A stretch of DNA of 44,098 nucleotides, from the IMG/VR virus record IMGVR_UViG_3300029915_000057, positions 1-44,098 of that record. One strand, written 5' to 3'. The notes beneath the pieces are model-generated. The model worked only from the letters and a program-made list of their open reading frames with translations, was not told the origin of the DNA and did no database searches. This DNA comes from a virus. A program made the position numbers and the translations under genes. Below, one piece after another: positions 16,424 to 24,393 of this stretch (position 1 is the first letter of the stretch; each line of letters begins with the position of its first letter).

Positions 16424-16857
16424 TGGCTAGGTGGGGCGTCATCGCCTTCATCGCCTGTTGTGTGACTTTTGCTCTGGCGGTCTTTTTCTCCAGGCCAGTT
16501 GACGCCCAAGCCTCGACTTGGGGAGCGATATATTCAACGTTCGCTCCTGTCGTGGCCGTGGTGACGCCAACCTCTGCCACCGGCAACAGCACAGTGACAG
16601 GGTCTGTGTCGACCAATACCGTCGTCCCTTCTGCCACTGGAGGGACCGGCACCTATAATTATCTATGGGCCTATGTGTCTGGAGATTCAGCCATCACAAT
16701 CAACTCCTCGATCTCGACCCTCGCTCAGTGGAGCGGCCATGTCAACGGCGCTATACCGACAAGAGCTGCTGTATGGTCGTTGACGGCGACAGACACGTCA
16801 GGGAACATGGGCTCTACGACCTTGAACGTGTCCGTCAACTACAACAACCCGCACTGA
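16423..16857 (+). CDS. small exported Ig-like protein
   Basis: 144 residues from the ATG at 16423, which overlaps the previous TGA; the frame is open further upstream only inside the previous gene. The first 29 residues form a clear signal peptide: basic start (MARWG), hydrophobic core (VIAFIACCVTFALAVFF) and cleavage site VDAQA. The rest looks like one Ig/PKD-type beta domain (GTGTYNYLWAYVSGDSAITI; VWSLTATDTSGNMGSTTLNV). Fibre-associated adhesion domain is the likely role. Its secretion signal is unusual for a virion protein. Confidence 0.6.
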   Translation: MARWGVIAFIACCVTFALAVFFSRPVDAQASTWGAIYSTFAPVVAVVTPTSATGNSTVTGSVSTNTVVPSATGGTGTYNYLWAYVSGDSAITINSSISTLAQWSGHVNGAIPTRAAVWSLTATDTSGNMGSTTLNVSVNYNNPH

Positions 16858-16858
16858 C

Positions 16859-17779
16859 ATGACCATCCTCTTTGCCAACAACGCCGTCTCGACGCTCGCA
16901 GGCACACTGTCTTCAGGAGCGACAACTGCCAACCTTGCCACAGGGACCGGGGCCTTGTTCCCCAATCCAACGGGCGGCGACTTCTTCGTGATGACGTTCC
17001 TGGATGCGGCTACGCAGACCACGCGTGAGATCGTCCACTGCACGGCCCGTAGCACAGACAGCCTGACCATCGTTCGGGCGCAAGAGGGAACGACCGCGTT
17101 GAGCTGGGCCGTCGGCGACATCGCGGCCAACCTGTGGACGGCGGGCCAAGCTGGAGCTTTGCAGCAAGGCAACAACGCGGCGGGTGGCGACCTGACCGGA
17201 ACCTATCCAAATCCAACAATCGCGGCTGGAGCCGTAACAAACTCAAAGCTAGCGGCCAACTCTGTCGGCTCGTCCAACATCATCAACAACTCCGTCGCTA
17301 ATGCAGACCTTGCCCAGGCTCCGGCCGAAACGCTAAAAGGCAACCTGACCGCCGGCACCGCGACCGTTCAAGATGAACCTATTGCCACCGTCATCGGAGC
17401 TCTCGGTTTTAACTCGGGCGGGTCGACTGCGATCGTTACACCCGGAGCCAGTTCATCGCCCGGCACAGTAGGCTCCTCAGGATGGTGGACAGACGCCAAT
17501 GGCCTGACGCACCAGTGGGCCTACATTCAACTTGAGGACTTTGGCGGCGGCTCAAGCGCAACGACGACCTGGACTTACCCAGTTGCTTTCACAGGCACAG
17601 GCCCAATCATAGTTCGCAGTCAGAACTGCGCGGCTCTGGCTGGCCAGCCAATCAGCCCTTCGTCGCTTGGGATCGCTGATCCAGCGACGATAGGAAAGAT
17701 CAACTCAAAGTGGCAGGTCCACAACACCAACGTGACAGGAGCCCTTTGTTGTTTCCTCTTGGAAGTCGTTGGCTTTTAG
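16859..17779 (+). CDS. tail-fibre-like protein
   Basis: 306 residues without signal peptide. Residues 1-100 (ILFANNAVSTLAGTLSSGAT; IVRAQEGTTALSWAVGDIAA) repeat the N-module of the 14261-14854 protein. The middle (NAAGGDLTGTYPNPTIAAGA; SKLAANSVGSSNIINNSVAN) is a classic phage fibre pattern. The C-terminus holds a beta domain (QWAYIQLEDFGGGSSATTTW). Probably a distal fibre or its connector. The start is the ATG just after the previous TGA. Confidence 0.68.
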   Translation: MTILFANNAVSTLAGTLSSGATTANLATGTGALFPNPTGGDFFVMTFLDAATQTTREIVHCTARSTDSLTIVRAQEGTTALSWAVGDIAANLWTAGQAGALQQGNNAAGGDLTGTYPNPTIAAGAVTNSKLAANSVGSSNIINNSVANADLAQAPAETLKGNLTAGTATVQDEPIATVIGALGFNSGGSTAIVTPGASSSPGTVGSSGWWTDANGLTHQWAYIQLEDFGGGSSATTTWTYPVAFTGTGPIIVRSQNCAALAGQPISPSSLGIADPATIGKINSKWQVHNTNVTGALCCFLLEVVGF

Positions 17780-17794
17780 AAACCGGAGATCAAA

Positions 17795-18181
17795 GTGGCA
17801 GGCTTCCCCAACTCACAGTCAAATCCTCAGGGCGCGATCCCTGTCATCCTCGTCAATACCACCTATGACTTCTACACGGCAGCAGGGTCAAGTGGCGGCG
17901 CGGCAGCCCCCTACCAAGCCACGCCCCTTGGCTATGAGCAGATCACCAACCTGTCGGCAGCTGTTGGGTTCGCTTCCGTCCCAACAGGGGCGACCTTCGC
18001 CTACGTTGAGGTTGAGGGTGCAAACGTCCGTTGGCGCGACGATGGGACCAACCCTACGGCGTCTGTTGGTATGCCTGTCTATGCTGGGTCAGCTCCGACT
18101 CTGTTCTCAGGCGATCTTGCCGCGCTCAAATTCATCCAAGTCGTGGCCACAGCAACCCTCAACGTGAGCTTTTACAAATGA
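17795..18181 (+). CDS. small fibre module protein
   Basis: 128 residues from a GTG with CCGGAGA upstream. Residues 48-128 (PLGYEQITNLSAAVGFASVP; GANVRWRDDGTNPTASVGMP; KFIQVVATATLNVSFYK) match the C-module of the 14261-14854 protein closely. The first 47 residues look like a surface-strand region (FPNSQSNPQGAIPVILVNTT). It may cap or decorate a fibre. The stop overlaps the next ATG (ATGA). Confidence 0.6.
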   Translation: MAGFPNSQSNPQGAIPVILVNTTYDFYTAAGSSGGAAAPYQATPLGYEQITNLSAAVGFASVPTGATFAYVEVEGANVRWRDDGTNPTASVGMPVYAGSAPTLFSGDLAALKFIQVVATATLNVSFYK

Positions 18182-18828
18182 TAAGGAACGCAATACTCGC
18201 TGTGGCTGGGATCGCCCTTGTGGCGAGCGGCGCGTTTGCCGCGCAACCCGTCTCCCAGCAAGACAGTGCCGGTGGAGACGCAACCGACACAGTCAACCAT
18301 GCTGTCAATGTCAACGTTGTGGCGGGTGGCGGATCAACCACCATCACCGGCCCCCTCGGTTCCAATACCATCGCGCAATCGCTCGCGGTCACGGCGTCTG
18401 ACGGGTCAATCGTCACTCTTGGCCACATATCCGATACCATCTCTACTCCCTCGCTCATGGGCTACAATCTGGGGAGCAAGACCGACCTTGATTCGATTTT
18501 GGCGTCTCTGGCGACGCCTGCTCCGACCTACCCGAATGGTTACACAAGCACCGATGGCTCGGGCAGTCTGACAGCGGGAACGACAGCGAGCTTCACGACT
18601 ATTCTGGCGTCCAGTTCCACGCGCCATGATTGCACCATCCAAAATCCGAGCACGGCTACTGAGGTCATATATATCCATTCGACCACAGCCAGCCCGACCA
18701 CGGCCAACAGCTTCACCCTCACGCCCGGATCGACGTTCAAATGCGCCGGCGGGGGGATCGTTATCACAGATGCGATCTCGGCGTCCGCCGCGACCAACCC
18801 GCATCCCTATGTTCTGGTGTCACAATGA
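18178..18828 (+). CDS. exported fibre-region protein
   Basis: 216 residues from the ATG overlapping the previous stop. A textbook signal peptide (MIRNAILAVAGIALVASGAF plus A, then AQ) is followed by a Thr/Ser/Val-rich domain (VNHAVNVNVVAGGGSTTITG) and a C-terminal beta domain with two Cys (HDCTIQNPSTATEVIYIHST; FKCAGGGIVITDAISA) that could form a disulfide in the periplasm. It lies within the fibre genes, overlaps the next ATG by four bases, and has no recognised family. Confidence 0.6.
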   Translation: MIRNAILAVAGIALVASGAFAAQPVSQQDSAGGDATDTVNHAVNVNVVAGGGSTTITGPLGSNTIAQSLAVTASDGSIVTLGHISDTISTPSLMGYNLGSKTDLDSILASLATPAPTYPNGYTSTDGSGSLTAGTTASFTTILASSSTRHDCTIQNPSTATEVIYIHSTTASPTTANSFTLTPGSTFKCAGGGIVITDAISASAATNPHPYVLVSQ

Positions 18829-19859
18829 GGCGTGCCGTTGCCGCGCTCTGCGCGTGTCTGCTGACTGCCCCGGCTTTCGCGCAGTCGATTAGTGGCCCCG
18901 GAATTGCCACGCCTGTAACCGTTGCCAATGGCGGCACAGGATCGGCCACCCTCACAAGTCATTCCGTAGTCGTCGGCGCGGGCACGTCCGCCGTCACCCT
19001 CGTCGCGCCGTCCTCAACTACGGGCTACGTCCTGACGAGCAACGGGGCTTCGGCGGACCCATCGTTTCAGGCGTCCACAGGGGGCGCGACGCTCGGAGCC
19101 AATACCTTTACCGGCCTGCAAACCATGGCGGCCGCAACAACGGCAGGCGCGGGCCTCAACCTGCCGCAAGGCACGGCCCCCACCAGCCCTAACAACGGTG
19201 ACTTCTGGACGACATCGGCAGGTGCTTATGTCCGCATCAACGGAACGACCGTGGGGCCTTTGGTGGCGTCTGGAACGGGATCGCCAACAAACTTGAACCT
19301 TGGCGCCTACGCATCGGCGACCGCTGTTCAGTTCGCGGTCGGATCCACGTTCACAGCAACGGGCGCTTACAGCTACGGTTTCACGATCCCCGGCGCTTAC
19401 ACCTACACCTTCCCGGCCAATACCGGAACGCTGGCGCAGCTTAATTTGGCCCAGAGCTTTAGCAACACGCAGACGTTTTCGACCGCCATCGCGGTATCCG
19501 GCACCGCCGCCATCCAGTTTCAGGGCGTCAAGGTTCTGCAAAATACCGTTCCGACGATCACGGCTACTTCTTGTGGGGGTGCGAGCGCAACGACCTCGAT
19601 CACGCACGCGGCCGGCAGCGTCGCATTTGACTACACCGTCTCGGGAACAATCAGTGCGTCCACTTGCACCGTCGCTTTGCCGGCCGCGACTAACGGCTGG
19701 GCTTGCGACGCTCACGATACAACCACCAATTCCGAAGTCGTCGAGGAAGCCTCGTTCACCACCGCGCAGGTAGTTTTCAACTACTACGCCAGAACTACGG
19801 GCCTTGGGACCAATCCGACGACCGGAGACGTAGTGGTTGTAAAATGCGCGGCCTTCTGA
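18825..19859 (+). CDS. exported tail-fibre-like protein
   Basis: 344 residues from the ATG at 18825 (ATGA overlap). Signal peptide MRRAVAALCACLLTAPAFA, then QS. The fibre repeat follows (VTVANGGTGSATLTSHSVVV; TGYVLTSNGASADPSFQAST), related to that of the 15491-16423 protein. The middle (NTFTGLQTMAAATTAGAGLN; GTAPTSPNNGDFWTTSAGAY) is typical fibre-tip or knob linker sequence. The C-terminus has paired Cys. Composition fits a trimeric fibre. The secretion signal conflicts with assembly in the cytoplasm, see findings. Confidence 0.65.
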   Translation: MRRAVAALCACLLTAPAFAQSISGPGIATPVTVANGGTGSATLTSHSVVVGAGTSAVTLVAPSSTTGYVLTSNGASADPSFQASTGGATLGANTFTGLQTMAAATTAGAGLNLPQGTAPTSPNNGDFWTTSAGAYVRINGTTVGPLVASGTGSPTNLNLGAYASATAVQFAVGSTFTATGAYSYGFTIPGAYTYTFPANTGTLAQLNLAQSFSNTQTFSTAIAVSGTAAIQFQGVKVLQNTVPTITATSCGGASATTSITHAAGSVAFDYTVSGTISASTCTVALPAATNGWACDAHDTTTNSEVVEEASFTTAQVVFNYYARTTGLGTNPTTGDVVVVKCAAF

Positions 19860-19861
19860 CT

Positions 19862-22312
19862 ATGCGTGCCATCATTGCCGCCATCGCCGCCCTGTTGATC
19901 GGGCTTGCGCCGGTTCACGCTTCAGCCAGTCGGTTCCGGCTAATCTACACTGGTAGCCAGGCTTTCCCGCCGATCAATCTCAACAGCGTGACCTATCCGT
20001 TCGGTGGCTACACCCCTCGGGGATTCGGCGGGGTCCACCTGAGCAATCAAGACGTTTCGTCCTACGGCGCTTTTGTCTTTGGTCTTGGCCTTCAGTCCGC
20101 AGGAGCCACGGTTCCTACCTCATGGACGATCTACCAGACGAGCGGGACATCAGGCGACTGGCAGCTAGGCCAAGGGTCGGGAACGACCATCCCAAGCACC
20201 GCAGGGGGCGCTCTGACGGTCGCTGAGGGCGCAGGAGCCTTGACGCCTACGCCCAGCGCCCAGGGCGTCACGAACCATCTTAACGGCGGCCCTTATACCT
20301 TCAGCATTGTTGCCAAGAACTCCCTCGGAATAGGAGGCACGCCGGGGACGATCACGATCACCGTTCCGGGCGGCGCGACGCCCACGCCGGTTGTCAACTA
20401 TGGCGATCTTGATGCCTCTACAGGCGTGGTTCCTACAGGGTTTTTGACCAACAATACGACGAACCCGACGATCCAGTTTTCGGTCGGAATCAACCGAACC
20501 GTGAACCTCGGAAGCGGATCCAACAAATACCTGTTCACGCAGGACTTTGACTGCTCGGGCGGCTACCCTTGCATCTTCACCTGGGCCGACACGGCTCGCC
20601 CTGGCGGCCTTCTCGCGTTTGCCCAAAGCGGGCTTATGCGAAACATCCAGATCAACAACATCATTCTGACCGGCGAACCCGCCACCGCAAACAATTTCCC
20701 CAGCGCCATTTACGGCTTTTGGACGTTCAGCAACACGAACGACTACACCAACACCAATGCCGGGATCACGATGAACAATGATGGCGTAAATTTCGCCTCA
20801 TTTCCGAACCCGACTTATCAGCAGAACGCCATCGTGGCGTCAAATGACTACCCGCGCGCCGCCGCTTCGGCACATGATACGTCCGCTACCGTCTGCCTGA
20901 CGGTCAATAGCTTTGTCGGAACCAATGTTGTTTCGGGCTTCGCGGAGGGAGGCAAGATCGGCTTCAACTGCAATCCAACCGCGCCGGTTGTGTTCAACGA
21001 CCTCTACATCAACGGTTTCGCCGGCAATGCGTTCTTCGTTTACAACGGCTGTTATCAGCTGACCCATACGATTGTCATTCAGCCAGCGCGGGTAAACAAC
21101 CAGCACCTTGACTATTTCCAGGCCGCGAATGGGGGCAATCCTCAATGCTGGATCGTCAACAAATTCATCGGCATTCAAGGCAACGGCTACGCCAATGCGC
21201 AGGGGCCGCCCTTTGCGGGCGGCAACGACAATTTTACCGGCTATATTTCGGGCGGTATTTTGCATGTCGTAACCAACACCACGGCCATCATTCCCAGCAC
21301 CCGCCTTCTTTCCGCCAGCTGGACCGGCACGGCGCAGATCGCCAAGCTGTTGTCAGGCACCGGCGGTGCGGGAACAACCGCAAGTTTCTTCGGCTTCACG
21401 CCCGCCGACGTTGGCTCTGCTGGCGCTCCGATAACTTTTGCGAGTGCGGGCATGGGCCTCGTGCAATTGAACGATCTGATCTACAGCGGCGGCGAAACCA
21501 ACGGCATGTCGTTCAACGGCGGCTTTGGTGACGTAGGAACGACGAACTACATCCAGAACGTAACGGTCGTTGAATACATCACAACGACCGCCGATGTTCC
21601 CTGGACCTACTTCAACGCGACGGTGAACAGCGCCACGAATATCACTATCACCGCCACTCCGACCCCCATCGACATCGGCTTTGGCCCCCTTGAGACGATC
21701 TACTATGCGGACGGCAGTTCAGTGGGATCGCCTACGCCGTCATGGGCCAACTGCGCGCCGCCTTCCGCAGGCCACTGTAGCGCCGTCGAAAACATGCCGA
21801 AGGTTGGCGGCGTCTATGGTTGGAACGCCAATTTCCGCTCGACACAGGACTACCCGTCCTCGGTTCCGTGGATACAGTTTACCAAAGTCGGGCAGACATC
21901 CTCCACGCCTTCATGCACCCTGCCGATCACCTACTATGGCGGGACCACGACGCTCACAAACATCTTTGGCACGGGCCGGATCGTCAACGGCACCGCATCA
22001 CCTTTCAGCAATAGTGACGGGTGCTTCAGCAGCCCCGTCAATTATCCGCCGCCAAACACGACGGTCACGAACGCCGCGAGCGCCAGCGCAAACCACGCCA
22101 ACCAGGCCACGCTGTTTGCCAACGGAGACCCGACCGCAACCATGGGCACCGCGACATGGACGGGCCTCTCTGCTGCGGGTATCGAGGCCAAGGTGCTTAT
22201 GCTGCTGACGCCGAGTGGCTCCATGCCCAAAGACGGCTCAGGCAATCCAGCCGGGGCGGTGACGGTCTGCCCGCCACCAGGGACGCCGCCCTGCACAGGA
22301 GTGTGGAAGTGA
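19862..22312 (+). CDS. large exported protein, probable beta-helix tailspike or adhesin
   Basis: 816 residues from the ATG at 19862, two bases after the previous stop; an ATG at 19844 would add six residues. A signal peptide (MRAIIAAIAALLIGLAPVHA, then SA) is followed by an Ig-like part (about 30-180, YGAFVFGLGLQSAGATVPTS; GGPYTFSIVAKNSLGIGGTP). A long segment with many Asn-turn repeats follows (IQINNIILTGEPATANNF; LYINGFAGNAFFVYNG), as in right-handed beta-helices. Many Cys occur through the body. The last 100 residues look like a separate domain. Likely receptor-binding or surface-active. Enzymatic residues were not identified. Confidence 0.58.
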   Translation: MRAIIAAIAALLIGLAPVHASASRFRLIYTGSQAFPPINLNSVTYPFGGYTPRGFGGVHLSNQDVSSYGAFVFGLGLQSAGATVPTSWTIYQTSGTSGDWQLGQGSGTTIPSTAGGALTVAEGAGALTPTPSAQGVTNHLNGGPYTFSIVAKNSLGIGGTPGTITITVPGGATPTPVVNYGDLDASTGVVPTGFLTNNTTNPTIQFSVGINRTVNLGSGSNKYLFTQDFDCSGGYPCIFTWADTARPGGLLAFAQSGLMRNIQINNIILTGEPATANNFPSAIYGFWTFSNTNDYTNTNAGITMNNDGVNFASFPNPTYQQNAIVASNDYPRAAASAHDTSATVCLTVNSFVGTNVVSGFAEGGKIGFNCNPTAPVVFNDLYINGFAGNAFFVYNGCYQLTHTIVIQPARVNNQHLDYFQAANGGNPQCWIVNKFIGIQGNGYANAQGPPFAGGNDNFTGYISGGILHVVTNTTAIIPSTRLLSASWTGTAQIAKLLSGTGGAGTTASFFGFTPADVGSAGAPITFASAGMGLVQLNDLIYSGGETNGMSFNGGFGDVGTTNYIQNVTVVEYITTTADVPWTYFNATVNSATNITITATPTPIDIGFGPLETIYYADGSSVGSPTPSWANCAPPSAGHCSAVENMPKVGGVYGWNANFRSTQDYPSSVPWIQFTKVGQTSSTPSCTLPITYYGGTTTLTNIFGTGRIVNGTASPFSNSDGCFSSPVNYPPPNTTVTNAASASANHANQATLFANGDPTATMGTATWTGLSAAGIEAKVLMLLTPSGSMPKDGSGNPAGAVTVCPPPGTPPCTGVWK

Positions 22313-22437
22313 TGCCGACCTCTGAGGAAGAGCGCAAACGCATCGAGTGGCTGGCGGAACATCCAGGCGAGCCATACCCGGAACCAGATGAGGATGGATT
22401 GGCGAACAGTGGAGGCGGAAGTCCGCCCTATTCATGA
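22312..22437 (+). CDS. 41-residue acidic small protein
   Basis: The ATG overlaps the previous TGA by one base (TGATG). The product is acidic and Pro-rich (MPTSEEERKRIEWLAEHPGE), with no membrane segment or cysteine. Translational coupling is the main evidence that it is real. Function unknown. Confidence 0.5.
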   Translation: MPTSEEERKRIEWLAEHPGEPYPEPDEDGLANSGGGSPPYS

Positions 22438-22461
22438 ATTTGAGGCACGAAGGGGCTTGAC

Positions 22462-22734
22462 TTGTCGCAGAACAGTGGGGACAGATCTTTGGCGGGCGCA
22501 TTTGCAAAGATTGACGCGCATGAGGAATTGTGCTCAGAGCGTTACAGGGGCATCGACGAGAAGCTGAAATGGATTATGACCGGACTCGGCGTCTTGTTCA
22601 TCGGCCTGCTGGGTTGGATGGCCTTCCAACTCTATCTTCTTGAGCCTTTGCGTGTGGCGGCCCAGCTTCAGAACAATCAGCCGCAGCAGGTCAACTCGAC
22701 CATCATCCACTCATCCGGAGGGACCGGGAAGTGA
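22462..22734 (+). CDS. small membrane protein of the lysis cassette (XhlA/holin-accessory-like)
   Basis: 90 residues from a TTG with AAGGGG upstream. The N-terminal helix (AKIDAHEELCSERYRGIDEK) is followed by one membrane segment (LKWIMTGLGVLFIGLLGWMA plus FQLYLL) and a polar tail. That layout resembles haemolysin XhlA-type proteins that work with holins. It overlaps the holin candidate by four bases (GTGA) and is two genes upstream of the endolysin. Confidence 0.58.
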   Translation: MSQNSGDRSLAGAFAKIDAHEELCSERYRGIDEKLKWIMTGLGVLFIGLLGWMAFQLYLLEPLRVAAQLQNNQPQQVNSTIIHSSGGTGK

Positions 22735-23081
22735 ACACGAACAAAGCCGATGCCATTGCCAAGTTCATCCCCGGCGTCCGCGTCTGGGTGATGTTCGGCA
22801 TTTTCGGCCTGGCCTTCAAGATCCTTACCATGGTTGAGGACCACGAGGACCTTCTCCAGAACACTCAGTTCATGACCATCGCCGTCCTGATCCTCGGCGG
22901 CTCGGGCCTTGGCGCGGTTGTCGCCTTCAACTTCGGTGGCACGGCCACCGGATCCAAGGTCATGGAACAGCAGAGCAACGCCGTCATCAACTCGACCCCG
23001 ATCTCTTCCGACCATCCGCAGGAGGTCACGGTGAAGTCCAGCGCGGCTGATCCAGTGATTACGAAAGAGACCGCAGCGTGA
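22731..23081 (+). CDS. putative holin
   Basis: 116 residues from a GTG overlapping the previous stop. Two hydrophobic segments are visible: about 18-36 (VWVMFGIFGLAFKILTMV) and about 47-68 (FMTIAVLILGGSGLGAVVAF). A polar, charged C-terminal tail follows. Two membrane passes, small size and direct overlap (GTGA) with the endolysin gene fit a class II holin that opens the inner membrane. No holin family motif can be claimed. Confidence 0.62.
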   Translation: MNTNKADAIAKFIPGVRVWVMFGIFGLAFKILTMVEDHEDLLQNTQFMTIAVLILGGSGLGAVVAFNFGGTATGSKVMEQQSNAVINSTPISSDHPQEVTVKSSAADPVITKETAA

Positions 23082-23596
23082 GTTCCGCCAACTGGCCCAA
23101 CTGCCTGGCCTTTACCCTTCAAGAAGAGGGCGGCTACGTCGACAACCCCCGTGATCCAGGGGGCGTGACTAATCTTGGCGTGACGATTGCCACCCTCAGC
23201 CACTACGAGGGCCACCCTGCGACACCGGAGGACGTTGCAAATCTGACTCCGGAGCAAGTCGCCCCGATCTATCACAGCCTCTACTGGAATGTGGTGCAGT
23301 GTGACGGCCTAAAGACCGGCGTCGACCTGCTGGTGTTCGACGCCTGCGTCAACTCCGGCCCGGGACGGGCCGCCAAGACGCTTCAACAGGCGGCAGGCGT
23401 GACGGCTGATGGCATCATTGGACCCGCAACCTTAGCCGCCGTCAATGCCTTGAGCGCACCAGTCCTCGTGGCGAACTTCACCTCGGCTCATGAGGCGTTC
23501 TACCGTAGCCTATCGACCTACGACACGTTTGGCAGAGGGTGGGACAACCGCGCCCAGGCCGCCGCCGCAAAAGCCCTGGAGATGGCCAATGGTTGA
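23078..23596 (+). CDS. endolysin, GH108 N-acetylmuramidase
   Basis: 172 residues from a GTG. Residues 14-36 carry the GH108 signature: EEGGY with the expected catalytic Glu17, then NPRDPGGVTNLGVT. The C-terminal half (about 80-165) matches the peptidoglycan-binding partner domain of this family (FDACVNSGPGRAAKTLQQAA; GVTADGIIGPATLAAVNAL). Full length for the family. It has no signal peptide, so it needs the holin to reach the cell wall. It overlaps the next ATG by eight bases. Confidence 0.9.
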   Translation: MSSANWPNCLAFTLQEEGGYVDNPRDPGGVTNLGVTIATLSHYEGHPATPEDVANLTPEQVAPIYHSLYWNVVQCDGLKTGVDLLVFDACVNSGPGRAAKTLQQAAGVTADGIIGPATLAAVNALSAPVLVANFTSAHEAFYRSLSTYDTFGRGWDNRAQAAAAKALEMANG

Positions 23597-23789
23597 TCTT
23601 GACAAGATCATTGATCAGGTCTTTGACGAAGACGCACACTTCACCAAGGTTGTGGATGGCAGGACCGTGCCCGCCTTTCCGCAGACCAAAGGCCAGTTTG
23701 GCTACTGGATAGGCCGCGTCTGCGCAACGCTTGATGGACCCCGCGACATCCTCGAGGTTAACAAGGCCGTCGGAGCCCGATTGGCATGA
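23589..23789 (+). CDS. small protein between endolysin and spanin genes
   Basis: 66 residues from the ATG at 23589, overlapping the endolysin end by eight bases. No membrane segment or cysteine pair. The sequence (FPQTKGQFGYWIGRVCATLD) looks globular and helical. The stop region overlaps the next ATG by four bases. Possibly a lysis regulator; no evidence beyond position. Confidence 0.5.
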   Translation: MVDLDKIIDQVFDEDAHFTKVVDGRTVPAFPQTKGQFGYWIGRVCATLDGPRDILEVNKAVGARLA

Positions 23790-24382
23790 TGGTCAAGGTC
23801 CTTCAGACCCTCATTGGCCTCTTCTGCGCGACGGCGCTCTATTGGATGGGTCTCGGCACCGGCCTGTGGTACGACCGCCGCCCTCCGGACTATCCCCAGT
23901 TTCATGTCCACGTGCTGTTCTTCCATTGGACCTGGATCGCGCCGCAGAGTCTCAAGGCTCAGTTGACCACCATCAAGGCAGCTGAGGCCAAGGCAACGGC
24001 CCATGCCAAGGTGGTTGGCGCTGAGCAGTTACAAATCAGCGCCAGTGCAGACACACGAGAGCGTGCGGCGCAGGCGAAGATCGTTTACATAACCAGGACC
24101 CTCACCAAGGAGATCCCCGTTGTTATCACTCCTCAAGTGGACCGTAACTTCCCTCTGCCTGTTGGCCTTGTGCGCCTGCACGACGCCGCAGCAGACGGCG
24201 TTGACTTGTCCGCACTTCCCCTCCCCACCGGCGTCACTAATGACAGCCCCAGTCCCATTACAGCCAGCCGCTTTGGGTCTGTCATCGTCACCAACTATGG
24301 GGAATGTCGCGCCGACGCCGAAAGGTTGACCGCGCTCCAAGGCTGGATCACCGCACAGCAACGGGCCATGAACGGTCCATAA
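23786..24382 (+). CDS. Rz-like inner-membrane spanin subunit
   Basis: 198 residues. An N-terminal membrane segment (LIGLFCATALYWMGLGTGLW, residues about 8-28) precedes a helical periplasmic part rich in Ala, Lys and Gln (LKAQLTTIKAAEAKATAHAK; ADTRERAAQAKIVYITRTLT) as in i-spanins. It directly follows the endolysin module and contains a nested Rz1-like lipoprotein gene in the +1 frame, the arrangement known from lambda Rz/Rz1. Together they would fuse inner and outer membranes at lysis. Slightly longer than lambda Rz. Confidence 0.75.
   Translation: MMVKVLQTLIGLFCATALYWMGLGTGLWYDRRPPDYPQFHVHVLFFHWTWIAPQSLKAQLTTIKAAEAKATAHAKVVGAEQLQISASADTRERAAQAKIVYITRTLTKEIPVVITPQVDRNFPLPVGLVRLHDAAADGVDLSALPLPTGVTNDSPSPITASRFGSVIVTNYGECRADAERLTALQGWITAQQRAMNGP
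24120..24329 (+). CDS. Rz1-like outer-membrane spanin lipoprotein nested in Rz
   Basis: 69 residues in the +1 frame, wholly inside the Rz-like gene. A TTG start has AAGGAG at 24107-24112, seven bases away. The N-terminus is a lipoprotein signal (LLKWTVTSLCLLALCAC) with a lipobox-like LCAC; a Cys at the -2 position is unusual. The mature part is short and Pro-rich (TTPQQTALTCPHFPSPPASL), as in Rz1 proteins. Nested position, lipobox and Pro-rich tail together support the call. Confidence 0.72.
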   Translation: MLSLLKWTVTSLCLLALCACTTPQQTALTCPHFPSPPASLMTAPVPLQPAALGLSSSPTMGNVAPTPKG

Positions 24383-24393
24383 GGGAGAATATC

